Source of the DNA: Thiofilum sp.
Lineage (GTDB): Bacteria; Pseudomonadota; Gammaproteobacteria; Thiotrichales; Thiotrichaceae
DNA length: 64,000 bases
Direction: 5' to 3'
NCBI RefSeq assembly: GCF_016711335.1
Contig: NZ_JADJTF010000001.1
Span: 1,302,001 to 1,366,000 of the forward strand
The notes beneath the pieces are model-generated. The model did no database searches. It was not told where the DNA came from and saw only the letters and a program-made list of their open reading frames with translations. Below are positions 25,608-34,046 of this stretch, one piece after another; within the stretch, counting starts at the first letter, position 1; every line of letters starts with the position of its first letter. The translations under genes were made by a program, and so were the position numbers.

Positions 25608-26363
25608 TCAAATCATACTGTGGTTATAAAATTGACGGGCAATCCGTCCACTCTTATCACCACGTTCGGTTGCAAAGCGCAATGCTTCCTCGTGTAATGT
25701 ATTGGGATCAATACCGCGCCCTTTAAATAAACGATCTACTATTTGTAAGTAAACGGCTTCATCCATAGGCGCAAAGTTGAGGGTTAAGCCAAACCGATCC
25801 GCTAATGATAAACGCTCATCTTGGGCTTCGTCACATTTACCCGTGAGATTAGCAGTTACCCCTGTATTGGACATGAGATAACGCCGATTAGAGGTGGCAT
25901 AAATCAGAATATTTGCGGGTGGTTTCTCTAGGTTACCCTCCATCATGCCTTTGAGTTGCCGATGATCACATTGCCCATCATCAAAAGATAAGTCATCACA
26001 AAAGACTATAAATTTATGTTGGTTATCATGTAGATCATCGGTAATGTCTTGGAGTAGGTGTAAATCATCCCTAGGAATTTGAATCATGCGTAGACCATAA
26101 ACATGATAACGAGTCAGTACCGCCTTGATTAAGGATGATTTCCCCACACCCCGCGCTCCCCAAAGCAACACATGATTACTGGCTTTACCGCGTAAGAAAT
26201 TTTCGGTGTTTTTATAAATAGCATTCTTTTGTTCTTCTATTCCTAATAGGCTTTCAGGGTCTACTAAATCTACATTGACTATGGGTTTTAAATAATGACG
26301 ATTAGAACGCCACACGGCTGCCACGGTAGAGCGCCAATCAATGCCTGTTTTGCCAAATGCCAT
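25608..26363 (-). CDS. DUF815-family AAA+ ATPase
   Basis: A 251-residue P-loop ATPase. Walker A is GARGVGKSS and Walker B is FIVFCDDLSF; ILIYATSNRRYLM is sensor 1. This matches the DUF815 family, uncharacterised ATPases of about 250-290 residues. The IS4 element is inserted exactly at its 3-prime end; the stop codon lies inside the duplicated target, so the reading frame is unharmed but its former downstream sequence is now 1.27 kb away. It is downstream of elyC in the same direction with a 166-base gap. Confidence 0.85.
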   Translation of the reverse strand: MAFGKTGIDWRSTVAAVWRSNRHYLKPIVNVDLVDPESLLGIEEQKNAIYKNTENFLRGKASNHVLLWGARGVGKSSLIKAVLTRYHVYGLRMIQIPRDDLHLLQDITDDLHDNQHKFIVFCDDLSFDDGQCDHRQLKGMMEGNLEKPPANILIYATSNRRYLMSNTGVTANLTGKCDEAQDERLSLADRFGLTLNFAPMDEAVYLQIVDRLFKGRGIDPNTLHEEALRFATERGDKSGRIARQFYNHSMI

Positions 26364-26529
26364 ATTAGTTTCCGCTATTAATTAGGGTTTAAGTCATGCC
26401 TGTCGTGGAGCGCTAGCACAGGACTTAAACGAGTGGGTGGGATGTGTTATTTTCAGTTGGTATACAGTTTAAAACGAAGCTGAGTTTTTTTCATGCGCCA
26501 AATGCATTAAATGGCATCGATCTGTGCTC

Positions 26530-27309
26530 TTAATTTGAGACCTTGCGTTGCAGTGTATACCAAGCTAGACCGAAGTATTCATGCAAAGCGAGCACACTGC
26601 GCTCTAAAGCGCTAGATTGCGGTGTCCAATTAGTCAAACCATAGTGCCAAGCAATACTTCCGCCAAACGAACAAGATGCAGGAATATAGTTTACCTCACG
26701 CTTTTGAAAGGCTAATAAGGAGCGTGGCATATGCCAGCTTTGCGTCACCAGCCACGCAGACTTGATTTCAGCGTTTGCTAAGATTTGATCGGTGAACTCG
26801 GCATTTTGTAGCGTGGTATGGCTTTGGGTTTCTACCCAGCGCACAGGGACTTTAAATTCGTTCTCCAGCACTGAGCGCATCATTTCGGCTTCACTCAGTT
26901 TTTCGGGTTGAGGCGAGCCACCGCTAATTAAAATCGGTAATTGAGTTTCACGATGCAAGAGTGCGGCATAGCGCAAACGCTCTAATCCCGTATTGCTACT
27001 GGTTTCACCGCCATATTCCGATGCAAGCTCATTACGCCCCGCGCCTAAGACCACAATGGCTTCGGGGAGTGGTGTGGTTTTCCATAACTCCGCTTGGGCG
27101 GGATAACGGTTTTGTAGATCGCGTAACAACCACGCGGAAGTAGCAGGTGTCGCAAGTAGTATGATTTGCAGCCAGCCTAGCACGACTAAAGTCACTGCTA
27201 GGCGTGGACGTTTGAATAACCACAGCAATAAAGCCATGAGGGTAATCAAAAGCAGATTACCCGGTGGCAAGATTAAAAACTCAAAAGAGCGTACCCAAAG
27301 AATCGACAT
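26530..27309 (-). CDS. ElyC/YdcF-family (DUF218) envelope protein
   Basis: A 259-residue protein with two N-terminal membrane segments (residues 10-30 and 36-55) and a periplasmic DUF218 domain: AIVVLGAGRNELASEYGG, PILISGGSP, the acidic SEAEMMRSVL and the conserved AWLVTQSWHMPRSLLAFQK. This is the ElyC/SanA/YdcF layout; ElyC affects peptidoglycan precursor use in E. coli. It starts 12 bases after the lipA stop codon, so the two are probably co-transcribed. Confidence 0.85.
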   Translation of the reverse strand: MSILWVRSFEFLILPPGNLLLITLMALLLWLFKRPRLAVTLVVLGWLQIILLATPATSAWLLRDLQNRYPAQAELWKTTPLPEAIVVLGAGRNELASEYGGETSSNTGLERLRYAALLHRETQLPILISGGSPQPEKLSEAEMMRSVLENEFKVPVRWVETQSHTTLQNAEFTDQILANAEIKSAWLVTQSWHMPRSLLAFQKREVNYIPASCSFGGSIAWHYGLTNWTPQSSALERSVLALHEYFGLAWYTLQRKVSN

Positions 27310-27321
27310 AAAGGATAGGTA

Positions 27322-28266
27322 CTAATTAATCACATGGGCGGCTTGTTGGTCGGCATGATAAGACGAGCGCACCATAGGGCCACTCGCCACATGCGAGAAC
27401 CCCATTTCCATCCCTAAACGAGCGAGTTCAGCAAATTCGTCAGGATGTACAAAGCGCACGACAGGTAAATGATCACGGCTGGGTTGTAAATATTGCCCTA
27501 AAGTCAACATATCACAGTTATGAGCACGTAAATCGCGCATCACGGCTAGTACTTCATCCATTTCCTCACCTAAGCCCAGCATTAAACCGGATTTAGTCGG
27601 TACATGAGGAAATAAGGCTTTGAATTCCTTAATCAGCGTCAAGGAGTATTGATAATCTGAGCCCGGACGAGCCTTTTTGTATAAACGCGGTACTGTTTCG
27701 AGATTATGATTAAACACATCAGGAGGTGCTTTTTTCATAATATCTAAGGCTATCTCCATCCGTCCGCGAAAGTCTGGGGTCAGAATCTCGATTTGAATAG
27801 TCGGAGAGAGGGCGCGGGTCTGCTCAATACACTTCACAAAATGCTCAGCACCCCCATCGCGTAAGTCATCACGATCTACCGAGGTAATCACCACATAGCG
27901 TAAGCCCATCGCTTTAATGGTTTGCGCCATATTCAGGGGTTCGTCTTCATCTAGCGGTTGGGGGCGACCGTGAGCCACATCACAAAACGGGCAACGACGG
28001 GTGCAAATATCGCCCATAATCATAAAAGTCGCTGTGCCTTTGGTGAAGCACTCACCCAAGTTGGGGCAAGCCGCTTCCTCGCACACGGTATGCAGCTTTT
28101 GCTCACGTAAAATTTGCTTAAGATTTCTGACTTGCGGACTAGTGGGGGCTTGGGCTTTGATCCAACTAGGCTTGCGTTTAAATTCGGTGGTAGGCTCGAC
28201 TTTAATGGGAATACGCGAGACTTTATCGGCGCCGCGTTGTTTGACGCCTACTTCTTTGGTTGACAT
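27322..28266 (-). CDS. lipA: Lipoyl synthase
   Basis: A 314-residue radical-SAM enzyme that inserts two sulfurs into octanoyl groups on lipoyl domains. The auxiliary cluster cysteines are in CEEAACPNLGEC, the radical-SAM cluster in CTRRCPFC, and the C-terminal RSSYHADQ supplies the serine ligand. Length is as expected. No lipB is nearby. elyC follows in the same direction. Confidence 0.96.
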   Translation of the reverse strand: MSTKEVGVKQRGADKVSRIPIKVEPTTEFKRKPSWIKAQAPTSPQVRNLKQILREQKLHTVCEEAACPNLGECFTKGTATFMIMGDICTRRCPFCDVAHGRPQPLDEDEPLNMAQTIKAMGLRYVVITSVDRDDLRDGGAEHFVKCIEQTRALSPTIQIEILTPDFRGRMEIALDIMKKAPPDVFNHNLETVPRLYKKARPGSDYQYSLTLIKEFKALFPHVPTKSGLMLGLGEEMDEVLAVMRDLRAHNCDMLTLGQYLQPSRDHLPVVRFVHPDEFAELARLGMEMGFSHVASGPMVRSSYHADQQAAHVIN

Positions 28267-28356
28267 ATCCTAGGTATCTCACTCTGGTGAAGGCGTCATT
28301 ATAGGCGCAATTGTGAGTTAGTTGCACGATTTGCGCTAAGTACTAGGGACAAGTAA

Positions 28357-29730
28357 TCAACATTCAATCACATTTACCGCTAAGCCACCGCGTGCCGTTT
28401 CCTTATATTTAGTTTTCATATCCGCTCCGGTGTCACGCATAGTTTTAATCACTTTATCGAGTGAGACAAAATGACTACCATCACCACGTAATGCCATGCG
28501 TGCGGCATTAATCGCTTTCACCGCGCCCATCGCATTACGTTCAATACAAGGTACTTGCACTAAACCACCAATCGGGTCACAGGTAAGCCCCAGATTATGC
28601 TCCATACCGATTTCAGCCGCATTTTCGACTTGGGCGGGAGTGCCTCCCAATACCTCAGTTAAAGCGCCCGCAGCCATTGAGCAAGCGGCTCCCACCTCGC
28701 CCTGACAACCTACTTCTGCACCGGAAATCGAGGCATTTTCCTTGTATAAAATGGCAATCGCGCCTGCGGTGAGTAGAAAACGCATCACGCCTTCCTCATT
28801 CGCGCCGTGAATAAATTTGGTGTAATAGTGCAATACGGCGGGAATGACACCTGCTGCTCCATTGGTCGGCGCTGTTACCACACGTCCGCCAGCGGCATTT
28901 TCCTCATTCACGGCTAGTGCAAATAGATTGACCCAATCCATAGTCCCTAAGGGAGCGTTATGTAAGTTGGTATCGAGTTGCAGTTGGCGATAGAGCAAGG
29001 GAGCGCGGCGTTTGACCTTTAAGCCGCCGGGGAGAATACCCTCGGTATGACAACCTGTATGAACACACTCCTGCATTACTGCCCAAATTTTGAGTAGTTC
29101 GGCACGAGTTACAGCCTCATCACGCCAGCTTTTTTCATTAGCCAACATCAAGGAGCTGATACATAAACCTGTGTCATGGCAGAGCTTGAGTAGTTCGCGT
29201 CCGGTTTTAAACGGGTAGGGGAGTACGGTTTGATCCTCAACAATGCGCTCTACACCCTGTGCGTCGGGATTCACCACAAAGCCGCCACCGACCGAGTAAT
29301 AGGTGTTGGTTTTGAGCAGGGTTTCATCAGCATAGGCATAAAAAATCATCCCATTGGCATGATAGGGTAGGGCTTGGCGCTTAAATAAAATCAGGTCGGT
29401 GTCCGTATTAAAGGCTATGGGTTGGCGTTGCAGGAGTTTGAGCGTGTGAGTGGTTTGAATCATAGCGACGCGTTGGGCTAGGGTTTTGGTGTCGATGGTG
29501 GCGGGATCATCGCCTTCTAAGCCCATGAGTACTGCTTTATCCGAGCCGTGTCCTTTGCCTGTTGCGCCGAGGGAGCCATAGAGTTCGACTTTGATACGGA
29601 TGGTTTGAGTAAGTAAGCCTTCACGCTCTAAGCCCTGAGCAAACCATAAAGCGGCTCGCATCGGGCCTACGGTATGGGAGCTGGACGGTCCAACACCGAT
29701 TTTAAAAATATCCAGTACACTGATAGCCAT
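28357..29730 (-). CDS. sdaA: L-serine dehydratase (Fe-S)
   Basis: A 457-residue [4Fe-4S] enzyme that deaminates L-serine to pyruvate, similar in size to E. coli SdaA. The N-terminal beta domain starts ISVLDIFKIGVGPSSSHTVG, and cluster cysteines are in VGCQGEVGAACSMAAG and TCDPIGGLVQVPCIERNA. It is a single-gene unit between lipA and the REP-like hairpin upstream. Confidence 0.95.
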   Translation of the reverse strand: MAISVLDIFKIGVGPSSSHTVGPMRAALWFAQGLEREGLLTQTIRIKVELYGSLGATGKGHGSDKAVLMGLEGDDPATIDTKTLAQRVAMIQTTHTLKLLQRQPIAFNTDTDLILFKRQALPYHANGMIFYAYADETLLKTNTYYSVGGGFVVNPDAQGVERIVEDQTVLPYPFKTGRELLKLCHDTGLCISSLMLANEKSWRDEAVTRAELLKIWAVMQECVHTGCHTEGILPGGLKVKRRAPLLYRQLQLDTNLHNAPLGTMDWVNLFALAVNEENAAGGRVVTAPTNGAAGVIPAVLHYYTKFIHGANEEGVMRFLLTAGAIAILYKENASISGAEVGCQGEVGAACSMAAGALTEVLGGTPAQVENAAEIGMEHNLGLTCDPIGGLVQVPCIERNAMGAVKAINAARMALRGDGSHFVSLDKVIKTMRDTGADMKTKYKETARGGLAVNVIEC

Positions 29731-29752
29731 AAGTACTCCTGAACGTTTTGAG

Positions 29753-29838
29753 GTAGGGGTAAACCTATGTGTTTACCCTCTTTATAGGTGTGTAGAGTAC
29801 CTGCGGATAAGAGGGTAAATACGTAGGTTTACCCCTAC
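29753..29838. repeat. REP-like double hairpin
   Basis: Two 28-base arms, 29753-29780 and 29811-29838, are inverted copies matching at 26 of 28 positions, separated by 30 bases. Each arm is itself a hairpin (GGGTAAAC, six-base loop, GTTTACCC). A related single unit occurs at 34013-34042. This is the structure of paired REP (BIME) repeats, which depend on a RAYT transposase elsewhere in the genome. Confidence 0.75.
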
Positions 29839-29958
29839 AAGGATACTGCGTTGGATTAATGAGTACGAATTCACTATAAAAGCGATTGGGTTTGAGTTGT
29901 TATTTCAGATATTCAATACTAGACTGGTCAGATAACCAGTCATTAGAGGGTTTTTAGG

Positions 29959-30216
29959 ATGCAAACATGGGCAGTACAAGACGCGAAGGCGCGGTTTAGT
30001 GAGTTTTTGGATGCGTGTTTGGCACAAGGACCGCAAATGGTGAGTCGACGGGGTACTGAGGCAGCGGTACTGGTTCCCGTAGAATTGTGGCGACGTTTGC
30101 AAATTACGTCTAAGCCTTCATTGAAGGACTTATTATTATCCGATAAAGGTCGCGGTGATTTGGTATTGCCACCACGCGGACAGGCACGTCGTCGACCCGT
30201 TCAAGAGGTTTTGTAA
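29959..30216 (+). CDS. Phd/YefM-family antitoxin
   Basis: An 85-residue Phd-type antitoxin. MQTWAVQDAKARFSEFLD is the standard N-terminal DNA-binding pattern, and EAAVLVPVELWRRL follows. The basic C-terminal tail (RGQARRRPVQEVL) should contact the VapC-like toxin encoded one base after its stop. The pair should repress its own promoter. Confidence 0.9.
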   Translation: MQTWAVQDAKARFSEFLDACLAQGPQMVSRRGTEAAVLVPVELWRRLQITSKPSLKDLLLSDKGRGDLVLPPRGQARRRPVQEVL

Positions 30217-30217
30217 A

Positions 30218-30628
30218 ATGTATCTTTTGGATACTAATGTAGTTTCTGAATTACGCAGAAAAAAACCTCATGGGGCTGTTTTGGCATGGCTGGAGTCAGT
30301 CGATGATAAGGATTTGTATTTGTCAACGGTGACATTGGCTGAAATTCAGGCGGGTATCGAGTTGACTCGTGACCAAAACCCTGAAAGAGCGGAGGAGTTA
30401 GAGGAATGGTTGGATGCGGTAGCAGCGACTTATAATATTTTGGTATTGGATGGTGTGGCTTTTAGGGCATGGGCAAGGCTGATGCATAAAAAATCAGATA
30501 CCTTATATGAGGATGCGATGATTGCAGCCATTGCCCAAGTACATAAACTGACAGTAGTTACTAGAAATGTAACGGATTTTGAGTCTTTTGATGTCAAGTT
30601 ATTCAATCCGTTTGAATATAAGGGGTAA
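30218..30628 (+). CDS. VapC-family PIN-domain toxin
   Basis: A 136-residue PIN-domain ribonuclease. The start at 30218 follows the antitoxin stop by one base, with AGAGG upstream; the open frame extends further 5-prime but inside the antitoxin gene. Acidic metal-binding residues are the Asp in YLLDTNVVSEL, the Glu in LAEIQAG, the Asp in YEDAMIAAIA, and the Asp in TRNVTDFESF. VapC toxins cut tRNA or rRNA. Confidence 0.9.
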   Translation: MYLLDTNVVSELRRKKPHGAVLAWLESVDDKDLYLSTVTLAEIQAGIELTRDQNPERAEELEEWLDAVAATYNILVLDGVAFRAWARLMHKKSDTLYEDAMIAAIAQVHKLTVVTRNVTDFESFDVKLFNPFEYKG

Positions 30629-30669
30629 TTTTGACGTGAACCCCTTATATTGTTTAAACGCTTGTAAAG

Positions 30670-30867
30670 TTAGGCTGCGGCTTTCATAGGAATAATGGGG
30701 TATAGCCCTTTTTCTTTGGCTTCTAGTATAACAATTTGCACAATGTTGTTGTCTTTGTCGTAGCTAATATTGATATTCCAGCCTTGCGAAACTTCTCGAA
30801 CAATAGGGTTGTTGCTAAAGCGCTGTACTAGAATATCATCATCTTCGTAGTATTTAATGTTCGCCGT
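30670..30867 (-). pseudogene. DUF2283-like fragment lacking a start codon
   Basis: An open frame of 65 codons, ending TAA at 30670-30672, translates to NIKYYEDDDILVQRFS and later GWNINISYDKDNNIVQIVIL, which fits the small DUF2283 family. There is no ATG, GTG or TTG before the frame is closed by a stop at 30868-30870; the codon where Met is expected reads GCG. It is either a relic or starts at a rare codon such as ATT. DUF2283 genes are often found in toxin-antitoxin-rich regions, as here. Confidence 0.55.
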
Positions 30868-30932
30868 TTAAAAAATTTTTAGTGAATATCATAAATTTAA
30901 CAATCAACCAAAATTGATAGAGCGGCTGTTTA

Positions 30933-31766
30933 TCAAGCAAGAACTATATTTACGTTAAACCTTTTGCCATTAATTTCTTGTGTAGAGGAAAGTTTTTCAA
31001 AAGCTTCTGCATCTCTTAGGTCAGCAGAGTTATATATTAAGTAAATTAAACTCTTTAGTGGAGACCATTGAGCATATAAAACTAAATCTTGTGAATATTC
31101 CTCAAACAGACGCTTTTGATCTTCGGGCTTAGATACATACTTAATTTCAATAAGTACCCCTAGCTCCTCTATTGATATATCTACTCTACTAGACTTTGCT
31201 CCAGCAACTTTGGGTAATGTATCCTCCTGAACCGAATATTTTAAATAACCTCTAAGCAAAGCATGTAATAAATCTTGGACATCATATTCATCAGAAATTG
31301 TATAACCCGACTTTCCTACGCGAGAGCGTATTGCTAAAACACGCGCTGCTTGTGGAAGTCTTTTGCAAAGTTGCTCGATTAACTTTATATCTGGCTCAAG
31401 ATTTGCTTCTTGTACCCCTGAGAATAATAGATCATATGTATAATCTGTTCCTTTATCTACGGGTAGCAAACTACGATTTGTAACATAGTCTCCTATGCCT
31501 TGTTCTGCCATGCGTTGATTATGGGATTCGACATAAAACAAGCGATTGTATTCAGTATGACTTATTTTAATAGACTCAACGGCGTCACTAGAGCGAATTA
31601 ACCTGCCTGATATGGTAAATGTTTTTCCCAACTTCCATGGATTAATGATTTTTTGTTCTAATTCTTGAAAGGTAAGATCATTAACAATGGAGTATTCTTG
31701 TTGATTAACAAACTTTACAGCACAGTGCCAAAATTTTTCAGGAAATAATATAGAGTTAGTGGTCAT
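30933..31766 (-). CDS. PD-(D/E)XK nuclease-like protein (DpnII/MboI-type core)
   Basis: A 277-residue protein, noticeably more AT-rich than its neighbours. Residues 1-115 are an unassigned domain. From about residue 150 the sequence resembles the REase_DpnII-MboI-type nuclease core: SDEYDVQDLLHALLRGYL, then D196 and E207-x-K209 in SRVDISIEELGVLIEIKYV, giving an intact D-(10)-E-x-K metal site. Such stand-alone nucleases often occur in defence islands. No methyltransferase is adjacent, so it is not a normal restriction-modification pair. Role in defence is inference. Confidence 0.65.
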   Translation of the reverse strand: MTTNSILFPEKFWHCAVKFVNQQEYSIVNDLTFQELEQKIINPWKLGKTFTISGRLIRSSDAVESIKISHTEYNRLFYVESHNQRMAEQGIGDYVTNRSLLPVDKGTDYTYDLLFSGVQEANLEPDIKLIEQLCKRLPQAARVLAIRSRVGKSGYTISDEYDVQDLLHALLRGYLKYSVQEDTLPKVAGAKSSRVDISIEELGVLIEIKYVSKPEDQKRLFEEYSQDLVLYAQWSPLKSLIYLIYNSADLRDAEAFEKLSSTQEINGKRFNVNIVLA

Positions 31767-31883
31767 AGTAGGAGTATTTACTCAAATAGTTAGCCTACTA
31801 ACTATACTATCTCCTTACTAAAGATCACAGTAAGTTTTATTTGTTTTATTAGAAAGCACCTTACTGATTATTTATTCTGGTCA

Positions 31884-31892
31884 CCCCCCCCC
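31884..31892. repeat. C9 homopolymer tract
   Basis: Nine consecutive C residues lie between the divergent nuclease-like gene (start 31766) and trhP (start 31961). Tracts of this length are slippage-prone and could vary promoter spacing for either gene. No -10/-35 pair was confidently placed around it. Confidence 0.6.
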
Positions 31893-31960
31893 ATCCCTAG
31901 TACAATCCCCCTTCACATTTTTTAACACCTCTCGATCTGCAATCGGGTTTAGGAGTCACC

Positions 31961-33316
31961 ATGAAAAAGCCAGAATTACTCGCGCCTGCGGGTAGTCTCA
32001 AAATGATGCGCTATGCGCTCGCCTACGGAGCCGATGCGGTCTACGCCGGACAGCCGCGCTATAGCCTTCGAGTACGCAATAATGATTTCCAAAACGACGT
32101 ACTCGCGCAGGGCATTAACGAAGCGCACGCAATGGGCAAACAGTTTTTCGTCGCCGCGAATACCATGCCGCACAATAGTAAAGTCAAAACCTTCATTCGT
32201 GACCTCGAACCTGTAGTCCAAATGAAACCGGATGCCTTTATTATGGCCGATCCGGGGCTAATTATGATGGCACGCGAAACATGGCCAGATTTAACGATTC
32301 ATTTATCGGTACAAATGAATACGGTTAATTATGCCAGCGTGAAGTTTTGGCAAAAAATGGGAGTAAAACGCATTATATTATCGCGTGAATTATCTCTGGA
32401 TGAAATTGCTGAAATTCGCCAAGAGTGTCCTGAAATGGAATTAGAAGTATTTGTGCACGGTGCACTCTGTATTGCTTATTCTGGGCGTTGTTTATTGTCT
32501 GGTTATTTTAATCACCGCGATCCCAATCAAGGAACTTGTACTAACTCCTGCCGTTGGGATTATAAAACGACGGCGGCGGCTGAAACCCCCGATGGTACTT
32601 ATGTCCCTACTGAAGCCATTTTATCTATGGATGCCTTTAATCAAATGGCGAGTACTGCCGATTGTGGTAATCAACAACGTCATCCATTAGCCGACCGCGT
32701 GTATTTCTTGGAAGAGGCGAATCGTCCGGGCGAGTTAATGCCTGTTATGGAGGATGAGCACGGTACTTATATTATGAACTCCAAGGATTTACGTGCCGTC
32801 GAGCATGTGCAGCGTTTATGCGAAATTGGCGTGGATAGTTTAAAAATCGAAGGGCGCACTAAATCACATTATTATGCCGCCCGTACTGCTCAAGCTTATC
32901 GTCAAGCGATTGATGATGCCGCTGAGGGTCGTCCATTTGATCCTAAGTTATTAGGGATTCTAGAGAATCTAGCTAATCGCGGTTATACCGATGGGTTTTA
33001 TGAGCGTCACCATACGCATGAATATCAAAATTATATTCACGGTTCGTCACAAAGCCATCAGCAGCAATTTGTAGGTGAAATGCTGTCTTATGATGCAGCA
33101 AGTGGCTGGATGGATGTAGAGGTGAAAAACCGTTTTGGCGTGGGTGATCGTTTAGAATTAATTATTCCCGATGCACAAAATCGTGAAATTACCGTGGAAG
33201 CACTACGTAATAAACGCAATGAACCGATTGAGGTAGCCCCCGGCAGTGGTCATCATGTACGCATTCCTGTGCCCGATTTAAAAGCTGATAAAGTATTAAT
33301 TAGTCGGTTTTTATAA
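31961..33316 (+). CDS. trhP: Peptidase U32-family tRNA hydroxylation protein TrhP (YegQ)
   Basis: A 451-residue U32-family protein. The family signature EVFVHGALCIAYSGRCLLSG is present, with further cysteines in QGTCTNSCRWDY completing the cluster-type set. The protein matches TrhP/YegQ in length and in the KPELLAPAGSLKMMRYALA N-terminus. TrhP makes 5-hydroxyuridine at tRNA position 34 from prephenate. It has its own promoter region and a hairpin after it. Confidence 0.92.
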   Translation: MKKPELLAPAGSLKMMRYALAYGADAVYAGQPRYSLRVRNNDFQNDVLAQGINEAHAMGKQFFVAANTMPHNSKVKTFIRDLEPVVQMKPDAFIMADPGLIMMARETWPDLTIHLSVQMNTVNYASVKFWQKMGVKRIILSRELSLDEIAEIRQECPEMELEVFVHGALCIAYSGRCLLSGYFNHRDPNQGTCTNSCRWDYKTTAAAETPDGTYVPTEAILSMDAFNQMASTADCGNQQRHPLADRVYFLEEANRPGELMPVMEDEHGTYIMNSKDLRAVEHVQRLCEIGVDSLKIEGRTKSHYYAARTAQAYRQAIDDAAEGRPFDPKLLGILENLANRGYTDGFYERHHTHEYQNYIHGSSQSHQQQFVGEMLSYDAASGWMDVEVKNRFGVGDRLELIIPDAQNREITVEALRNKRNEPIEVAPGSGHHVRIPVPDLKADKVLISRFL

Positions 33317-33336
33317 TCGCCATTTTTGAAATCGGT

Positions 33337-33373
33337 AGGTAACTAAGGGTTTTATACTGACTCTTAGTTACCT
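33337..33373 (+). terminator. Hairpin after trhP
   Basis: AGGTAACTAAG at 33337-33347 pairs perfectly with CTTAGTTACCT at 33363-33373 over a 15-base loop. It begins 21 bases after the trhP stop and ends 25 bases before nudK. The following CTCTTATT is a weak T-run, so read-through into nudK is possible. Confidence 0.5.
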
Positions 33374-33398
33374 CTCTTATTGCTTAACAAGGATAATT

Positions 33399-33980
33399 AT
33401 GAATCAGCGCGTTAAAATCCACAGTTTCGAGGTGCTCTCAGATAATTGGTATATCTTGCGCAAAGCCACATTTGACTATTTACGCAATAATGGTGAATGG
33501 CAAACCCAAACCCGTGAAGTTTATGACCGAGGTAATGGGGCGACGATTTTACTGTATAACCTTGAACAACAAACGGTGATTTTAACGCGTCAATTTCGTT
33601 TTCCTACTTATATTAATGGTTTGGCGGATGGTTTATTAATTGAGACCGCAGCGGGATTATTAGATCAGGCTAGCCCTGAAGAGCGGATTCGGCTGGAGGC
33701 AGAAGAGGAAACGGGTTACACAGTACAAACGATTCAGAAAGTGTTTGAAGCCTATATGAGTCCGGGGTCAGTTACTGAAAAGCTGTATTTTTATATAGCC
33801 GAATATCAGTCCAAAGATAAGCTTACTACAGGCGGTGGTATTGAAAGTGAAGGGGAAGATATTGAAGTGCTTGAGTTACCGTTTCAGCAGGCTATGCAGA
33901 TGATTACGACGGGTGAGATTCAAGATGGTAAAACGATTATGCTCTTACAGCATGCAGCTTTAACGGTCTTTAAGTGTTGA
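33399..33980 (+). CDS. nudK: NudK-like Nudix hydrolase (GDP-mannose pyrophosphatase type)
   Basis: A 193-residue protein that follows E. coli NudK throughout: ILSDNWY near the start, TREVYDRGNGATILLYN, MSPGSVTEKLYFYIAEY and EDIEVLELPFQQA. The Nudix box is slightly degenerate: the first Glu (G-x5-E) is Ser and the Arg/Lys before REUxEE is Leu (RLEAEEETG), while the three catalytic metal-binding glutamates remain. It probably hydrolyses GDP-mannose or related sugar nucleotides. Confidence 0.88.
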   Translation: MNQRVKIHSFEVLSDNWYILRKATFDYLRNNGEWQTQTREVYDRGNGATILLYNLEQQTVILTRQFRFPTYINGLADGLLIETAAGLLDQASPEERIRLEAEEETGYTVQTIQKVFEAYMSPGSVTEKLYFYIAEYQSKDKLTTGGGIESEGEDIEVLELPFQQAMQMITTGEIQDGKTIMLLQHAALTVFKC

Positions 33981-34012
33981 GTTGTAGGGTGGGGGGGCAC
34001 GGTTTGTGAGTA

Positions 34013-34042
34013 TTAGGGTAGACACTTAGGTCTACCCCTACA
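34013..34042. repeat. REP-like hairpin unit, possible shared terminator
   Basis: GGGTAGAC at 34016-34023 pairs with GTCTACCC at 34030-34037, and flanking bases TAGGTCTACCCCTACA match the arms of the 29753-29838 repeat closely. It lies between the convergent nudK and argH genes and may act as terminator. A G7 run is just upstream (33991-33997). Confidence 0.65.
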
Positions 34043-34046
34043 GCTA

